Source of the DNA: an uncultured Clostridia bacterium
GTDB lineage: Bacteria > Bacillota > Clostridia > Christensenellales > Aristaeellaceae
Reading direction: 5' to 3'
Assembly: GCA_934670175.1 (NCBI GenBank)
Contig: CAKUOX010000081.1
Location: forward strand, 1 to 8,733
DNA length: 8,733 bases
Shown here: positions 5,548-8,733 of the stretch, piece after piece
Layout of the letters: every line of letters starts with the position of its first letter
Numbering within the stretch: the stretch's first letter is position 1
The notes under the pieces: generated by a model
Seen by the model: the letters and a program-made list of their open reading frames with translations, nothing else
What the model was told of the DNA's origin: nothing
Database searches by the model: none
Program-made: the position numbers and the translations under genes

Positions 5548-6294
5548 CTATTTCCTATCGATCATGCTCGCCAGATACCCCGCGCCGAAGCCGTTGTCGA
5601 TATTGACCACGCTCACGCCGCTGGAGCAGGAATTGAGCATCGACAGCAGCGCCGCCAGCCCGTGAAACGATGCGCCGTAGCCCACGCTGGTGGGCACGGC
5701 CACCACAGGGCAATCGACGAGTCCGCCCACCACGCTGGCGAGCGCGCCCTCCATGCCCGCCACGGCCACCACGGCGCGCGCGCGGCTCAGATCATCCACA
5801 TGGCTGAGCAGGCGATGGATGCCCGCCACGCCCACATCGTACAGGCGCACCACGCGGCTGCCGAGCGCCTCGGCGGTCACAGCCGCCTCCTCGGCCACGG
5901 GCATATCGCTGGTGCCGCCGGAGCAAATGGCCACGCAGCTGTCCGCTTCGGGCGTAGGCAGCTGGCCGATCAGGCCGATGCGGCAGACCTCTCGATAATC
6001 CAGCGGCAGCGCCGCGCCCACGGCCTCCGCCTTTTCGCGGCTCATGCGCGTGATCAGCACGGTCTTCTGGCCGTTATCGAGCATATTGCGGGCGATGCCC
6101 TCGATCTGCGCGGCGGTCTTGCCCTCGCCGTAGATCACCTCGGCAGCGCCCTGGCGCAGCGCGCGATGATGATCCACCTTCGCGTAGCCCAGGTCGGAAA
6201 AGGGCGCGGTCTTGAGTCTGAGCATCGCCGCCTCGGGCGAGACAGCGCCGTCGCGCACGCCCTGAAGCAGCTTCAAAATTTCATGGTTCGGCAT
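5548..6294 (-). CDS. larB: Nickel pincer cofactor biosynthesis protein LarB (NaAD carboxylase/hydrolase)
   Basis: LarB carboxylates the pyridinium ring of nicotinic acid adenine dinucleotide and hydrolyses the phosphoanhydride, giving the biscarboxylated mononucleotide used by LarE. The 248-residue length is normal for the family. The N-terminal region (1-60) ends with the conserved DHHRALRQGAAEVIYGEGK (41-59), and the C-terminal part is PurE/AIR-carboxylase-like. Visible motifs: CSGGTSD (124-130), YDVGVAGIHR (152-161), AGMEGALASVVGGL (179-192), PTSVGYG (201-207). Cys223 sits where the cysteine that forms the pyridine adduct in Lactiplantibacillus plantarum LarB (Cys221) is expected. The start ATG overlaps the larE stop by one base (TAATG). 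GGAGG at 6302-6306 inside larE lies 7 nt before it. The pair is therefore co-transcribed and probably translationally coupled. No larC follows. Confidence 0.95.
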   Translation of the reverse strand: MPNHEILKLLQGVRDGAVSPEAAMLRLKTAPFSDLGYAKVDHHRALRQGAAEVIYGEGKTAAQIEGIARNMLDNGQKTVLITRMSREKAEAVGAALPLDYREVCRIGLIGQLPTPEADSCVAICSGGTSDMPVAEEAAVTAEALGSRVVRLYDVGVAGIHRLLSHVDDLSRARAVVAVAGMEGALASVVGGLVDCPVVAVPTSVGYGASFHGLAALLSMLNSCSSGVSVVNIDNGFGAGYLASMIDRK

Positions 6295-7049
6295 TATCTC
6301 GCCTCCAAATCCAACGTCACTGCGCTGAAGTATTTTTTTAGCTCACGCAGGATCTCCTCGCGATGCGCCAGCGCCAGCGCAAACTGCTCGGGCTTGAGCT
6401 GCAGCTTCGCAGCGCCATCGGCAGTGCGCACGCGGAAATCGGAAAAGCCCAATGACATCATGTAGGTTTCCGACGCTTCCACCGCGTGCAGCTTTTCCGC
6501 CGTTACGCGCTCGCCGGTACGGATGCGCGTGCACAGGCAGGCATAGGCGGGCTTATTCCAGGTGAACAGCCCCGCCTCGCGCGAACGCGCGCGCAGCTCG
6601 GGCTTGGTGATGCCGCACAGCCGCAGCGGCGAGACCACGCCGAGCTCCGCCATGGCGCGCGCGCCAGGACGTTCGGCAAGGTCATCCGAGGCGTTGGTGC
6701 CGTCGATCAGCAGCGGATAGCCGTCCGCCTCGGCCGCCGCACGGATCGCGCCGAACACATGGCGCTTGCAATAATAGCAGCGGTTCGGCGGATTTTTCAC
6801 CACATCCTCGTCCGCCAGCACATCCACCTGCAGCAGGCGCATTTCTGCGCCCAGCTCGCCGGCAAGGCGGCGCGCGTGCTCCAGCTCAAACGCGGGCTGA
6901 AACTGACTGACCACGCAATACGCGCGCACGTCGGCGCCAAAATGCTTCGCCGCCCACAGCAGATACGCCGAATCCGCGCCGCCGGAAAACGCCAACGCGA
7001 CCTTCGGATGCTCGATAAAGAATGCCTGTAATTTATCCATGGTCACCAT
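6294..7049 (-). CDS. larE: ATP-dependent sulfur transferase LarE of nickel pincer cofactor synthesis
   Basis: LarE adenylates the carboxylates of the LarB product and converts them to thiocarboxylates. The 251-residue protein has the PP-loop SGGADS (22-27) of ATP pyrophosphatases, the RCYYCK motif (Cys91, Cys94), the DGTNASDD segment (116-123) and KPAYACLCTR (166-175). Cys171 lies in the region of the sacrificial cysteine of L. plantarum LarE (Cys176). The extra Cys173 together with the Cys91/Cys94 pair suggests the [4Fe-4S]-dependent, non-sacrificial type described for some anaerobes; this is inference. The start is uncertain: AAGGA lies only 4 nt before the ATG at 7049, 7 nt before a GTG at 7046 and 13 nt before the ATG at 7040. 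The protein may thus begin at MDKLQAFF. It is upstream of and overlaps larB, and lies 132 bp downstream of rhaB on the same strand. Confidence 0.94.
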   Translation of the reverse strand: MVTMDKLQAFFIEHPKVALAFSGGADSAYLLWAAKHFGADVRAYCVVSQFQPAFELEHARRLAGELGAEMRLLQVDVLADEDVVKNPPNRCYYCKRHVFGAIRAAAEADGYPLLIDGTNASDDLAERPGARAMAELGVVSPLRLCGITKPELRARSREAGLFTWNKPAYACLCTRIRTGERVTAEKLHAVEASETYMMSLGFSDFRVRTADGAAKLQLKPEQFALALAHREEILRELKKYFSAVTLDLEAR

Positions 7050-7058
7050 TTCTTCCTT

Positions 7059-7106
7059 CGTTTATTCGGATAAACGCAAATGGATAAGGCGTTTACCCCT
7101 TAAAAC
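7059..7106 (-). promoter_or_regulatory. Overlapping, mutually exclusive hairpins in the larE leader
   Basis: In minus-strand RNA a central segment (plus-strand 7068-7077) can pair upstream with 7089-7097 (GGTAAACGC with GCGTTTATCC, one bulge), or downstream as CGTTTAT/ATAAACG around a 4-nt loop (7059-7076). The second hairpin ends next to the AAGGA ribosome binding site. This arrangement could regulate translation, but it matches no riboswitch I recognise. Confidence 0.35.
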
Positions 7107-7172
7107 GGCAGGCCGCGACAGACCCTTGCCAGATTTACCGGCGGATCTGCCGCGGTACAAACCGGTTTTAAG
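7099..7172. repeat. 8-bp inverted repeat in the rhaB-larE gap
   Basis: CTTAAAAC (7099-7106) and GTTTTAAG (7165-7172) are perfect inverted repeats 58 bp apart, with GGCAG and CTGCC on their right sides. The enclosed DNA is GC-rich. Near it a minus-strand TATAAT (7181-7186) overlaps the rhaB stop without a clear -35, and a weak TTGTAC-17-TAAATC pair occurs at 7132-7160. It could be a leader stem or an operator pair; no assignment is possible. Confidence 0.35.
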
Positions 7173-7181
7173 CTGCCTGCA

Positions 7182-8648
7182 TTATAAAAGCTGCAACAGC
7201 TTCTGGTATGCGGCCTCCCATTCGGGGGTATGATTGGGCGTATATTCGTTCACGTCCTCGGAATTGCGCACCACGCGGCGCAGGTCGGCCACATCCTTGA
7301 CGGCGCCCAGCGCCATGGCCTGCGCCAGCAGGTTGCCGATGGCCGCGCCCTCCACGGGGCCGGTAATGACCGGACGATCGATGGAATCCGCCGCCATCTG
7401 ATCCAGCAGCCTGTTCTGGCAGCCGCCGCCGACGATGTTCAGCGTGTCGATGCGCTGACCCTTGATCTCCTCCAGCCGTTCCAGCGCCCAGCGATATTTC
7501 AGCGCCAGCGATTCATAGATGCAGCGCGCCACCTGACCCACGGTCTCGGGCACGGGCTGGCCGGTGCGGCGGCAGAATTCCTGAATTTTGCCTTCCATAT
7601 TGCCGCCTGCAAAGAACTCGCCGTAGTCGGGATCGATGATCGAGCGCAGCGGCTCGGCCTTGCGCGCCTCGGCAACGATCTCATCCCAGGAATACTTATG
7701 CCCCTGCTTAATCCAGTCGCGGCGGCATTCCTGAATCAGCCACAGACCCATGATGTTCTTCAGCGGGCGGAAGCCGCCCTGAATGGTGCCCTCGTTGGAG
7801 AAATTCGACTGCCGCACCGCCTCGGTCAGTATGGGCGTATCGGTCTCCACGCCGAAGAGCGACCAGGTGCCGCTGGAGCAGAAGGCAAACGAACCCGTGC
7901 CCGGAATGGCGGCCACGGCGGACGCGGTATCGTGCGTGCCGACGGCGGCGAAGCGCGCGGCGTTCAGACCCAGCTCCTGACACAGCTCGGGGCGCAGCTG
8001 CCCGCGCAGGCTGCCCGCGCGGTCCATCTCGCCGAATATCTTGCGCGGCAGACCCAGCGCGTCGATCGTTTCCCAATCCCAATCCTTCGTGGTGGGGTTG
8101 TAGAACATGCCGGTGGTCACGTTCGTATATTCGCTCTTCTTTCCGCCGGTCAGGAAATAGCCCAGCAGGTCGGGCAGCAGGAGCATGTCCTCGGCATTCT
8201 CCAGCGCCACGTCGCCCTCGACCTTGCGGCGATAGAGCTGATAGATGGTGTTGAAGTTCATGGTGGCGATGCCGGTGCGCGCAAAGAGCGTCTTGAGCGG
8301 CACGATGTCCCACACGCGCTTCATGTCCTCGTCCACCGCCAGGCGGTAGGAGCGGGGATTGCCCAGCAGGTGGCCGTTGCGGTCGAGCAGGCCGTAGTCC
8401 ACGCCCCAGGTATCGATGCCGAAGCAGTCCAGCTCGCCCACGTTCGCATGCTTGAACGCCAGCAGACCCAGCTTCAGCTGGTTGTACAGATACGGCAGAT
8501 CCCAATAGTACACGCCGTTCATTTCGATGTAATTGTTTTCAAAGCGGTGCAGCTCGCGCATTTCGAGCCGGTCGCCGTCGAACTGGCCAAGTATGGCGCG
8601 GCCATTGCTGGCGCCAAGGTCGAAGGCGAGCAGATTCAGTTTCTTCAT
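7182..8648 (-). CDS. rhaB: Rhamnulokinase
   Basis: FGGY-family kinase that phosphorylates L-rhamnulose to L-rhamnulose 1-phosphate with ATP in the cytoplasm, the second step of L-rhamnose catabolism. The 488 residues match the family length. N-terminal domain: AFDLGASNGR (8-17) for phosphate binding and GIDTWGVDYG (77-86), a rhamnulokinase-like signature. NFNTIYQLY (131-139) is also typical. The catalytic Asp is Asp240 in GTHDTASAV, matching Asp237 of E. coli RhaB. The C-terminal ATPase half has SSGTWSL (258-264), NEGTIQGG (285-292) and GGGCQN (407-412). The start ATG at 8648 is preceded by AAAGGCGG about 10 nt upstream, a mediocre site. Only 23 bp separate it from the preceding stop codon, so it is probably the second gene of a rhaAB unit. 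A fuculokinase role is less likely because the motifs fit RhaB better. Confidence 0.95.
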   Translation of the reverse strand: MKKLNLLAFDLGASNGRAILGQFDGDRLEMRELHRFENNYIEMNGVYYWDLPYLYNQLKLGLLAFKHANVGELDCFGIDTWGVDYGLLDRNGHLLGNPRSYRLAVDEDMKRVWDIVPLKTLFARTGIATMNFNTIYQLYRRKVEGDVALENAEDMLLLPDLLGYFLTGGKKSEYTNVTTGMFYNPTTKDWDWETIDALGLPRKIFGEMDRAGSLRGQLRPELCQELGLNAARFAAVGTHDTASAVAAIPGTGSFAFCSSGTWSLFGVETDTPILTEAVRQSNFSNEGTIQGGFRPLKNIMGLWLIQECRRDWIKQGHKYSWDEIVAEARKAEPLRSIIDPDYGEFFAGGNMEGKIQEFCRRTGQPVPETVGQVARCIYESLALKYRWALERLEEIKGQRIDTLNIVGGGCQNRLLDQMAADSIDRPVITGPVEGAAIGNLLAQAMALGAVKDVADLRRVVRNSEDVNEYTPNHTPEWEAAYQKLLQLL

Positions 8649-8671
8649 AATTATATATCCGCCTTTCCCAC

Positions 8672-8733
8672 TCAGCGCTTGGAGAGGACGTCGGCCTCAT
8701 ACTGCTTCACATTGCCCAGCCAGTCGATGCCGG
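8672..8733 (-). CDS. rhaA: C-terminal end of upstream gene, probably L-rhamnose isomerase
   Basis: Only the last 19 codons and the TGA stop (8672-8674) are in the window; the decoded end is GIDWLGNVKQYEADVLSKR. A WL-x-x-V-K-x-YE-x-DVL-x-x-R ending is what I would expect for bacterial L-rhamnose isomerases. The position 23 bp upstream of rhaB on the same strand fits rhaA, whose product converts L-rhamnose to L-rhamnulose for RhaB. Nineteen residues cannot prove this; it could be another rhamnose-pathway gene. Confidence 0.6.
   Translation of the reverse strand, partial: GIDWLGNVKQYEADVLSKR

Noticed and set aside
5485..7031. Plus-strand frames of 326 and 181 codons over larB and larE
   Set aside because: They are His/Arg/Ala-rich mirror products aligned with the codons of larB and larE, with no start signals.
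7708..8505. A 265-codon minus-strand frame inside rhaB
   Set aside because: It is a frame-shifted reading of rhaB, Arg/Gly/Ala-rich, with no ribosome binding site; the rhaB frame carries all kinase motifs.
8653..8662. A TATATAAT-like -10 between rhaA and rhaB
   Set aside because: The gap is only 23 bp, no suitable -35 could be confirmed, and the position would leave almost no leader. An operon with the preceding gene is simpler.

Overview
The window looks like part of the chromosome of an anaerobic, fermentative Firmicute of the Clostridia type. Grounds for this: a pyruvate:ferredoxin oxidoreductase, strong purine-rich ribosome binding sites (GGAGG/AAGGAGG), sigma-70/sigma-A style promoters, L-rhamnose catabolism, and GC-rich codon use despite AT-rich intergenic DNA. 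The exact family cannot be fixed from this sequence; a gut clostridial lineage is a reasonable inference.

Layout. Positions 1-2997 (minus) carry nifJ, which runs off the left edge; about 999 of the usual roughly 1,175 residues are present. Its promoter at 3057-3085 has an almost ideal -35/-10 pair with a 19-bp perfect palindrome over the -10. Positions 3158-3634 (minus) encode a small hydrophilic protein with three exact 18-residue repeats, with its own promoter. A divergent intergenic region leads to a 429-residue tandem class II aldolase at 3798-5087 (plus). Positions 5088-5547 hold no convincing gene. They contain a hairpin without a U-tract, a nested roughly 290-bp imperfect palindrome topped by three hairpins, a good intrinsic terminator, and a convergent terminator-like hairpin. 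From there to the right edge everything is on the minus strand: larB (5548-6294) and larE (6294-7049), overlapping by one base; a 132-bp gap rich in inverted repeats; rhaB (7182-8648); and the last 19 codons of an upstream gene that is probably rhaA (8675-8733).

How the genes may work together. The rhamnose isomerase and rhamnulokinase would make L-rhamnulose 1-phosphate. The convergent aldolase is the obvious candidate to split it into dihydroxyacetone phosphate and L-lactaldehyde. LarB and LarE carry out the carboxylation/hydrolysis and sulfur-transfer steps of nickel-pincer nucleotide synthesis, the cofactor of lactate racemase and related 2-hydroxyacid racemases and epimerases. Neither larC (nickel insertion) nor a larA-type enzyme is in the window. 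Lactaldehyde can be oxidised to L-lactate, so a link between rhamnose use and a nickel-pincer racemase is plausible but only inferred. PFOR would handle the pyruvate produced.

Most worth a second look: the nested palindromic element at 5158-5447 with its terminator (possible structured RNA or non-autonomous mobile element), the repeat protein whose repeats differ only at synonymous sites, the aldolase whose second domain has lost most catalytic residues, and the palindrome over the nifJ promoter.
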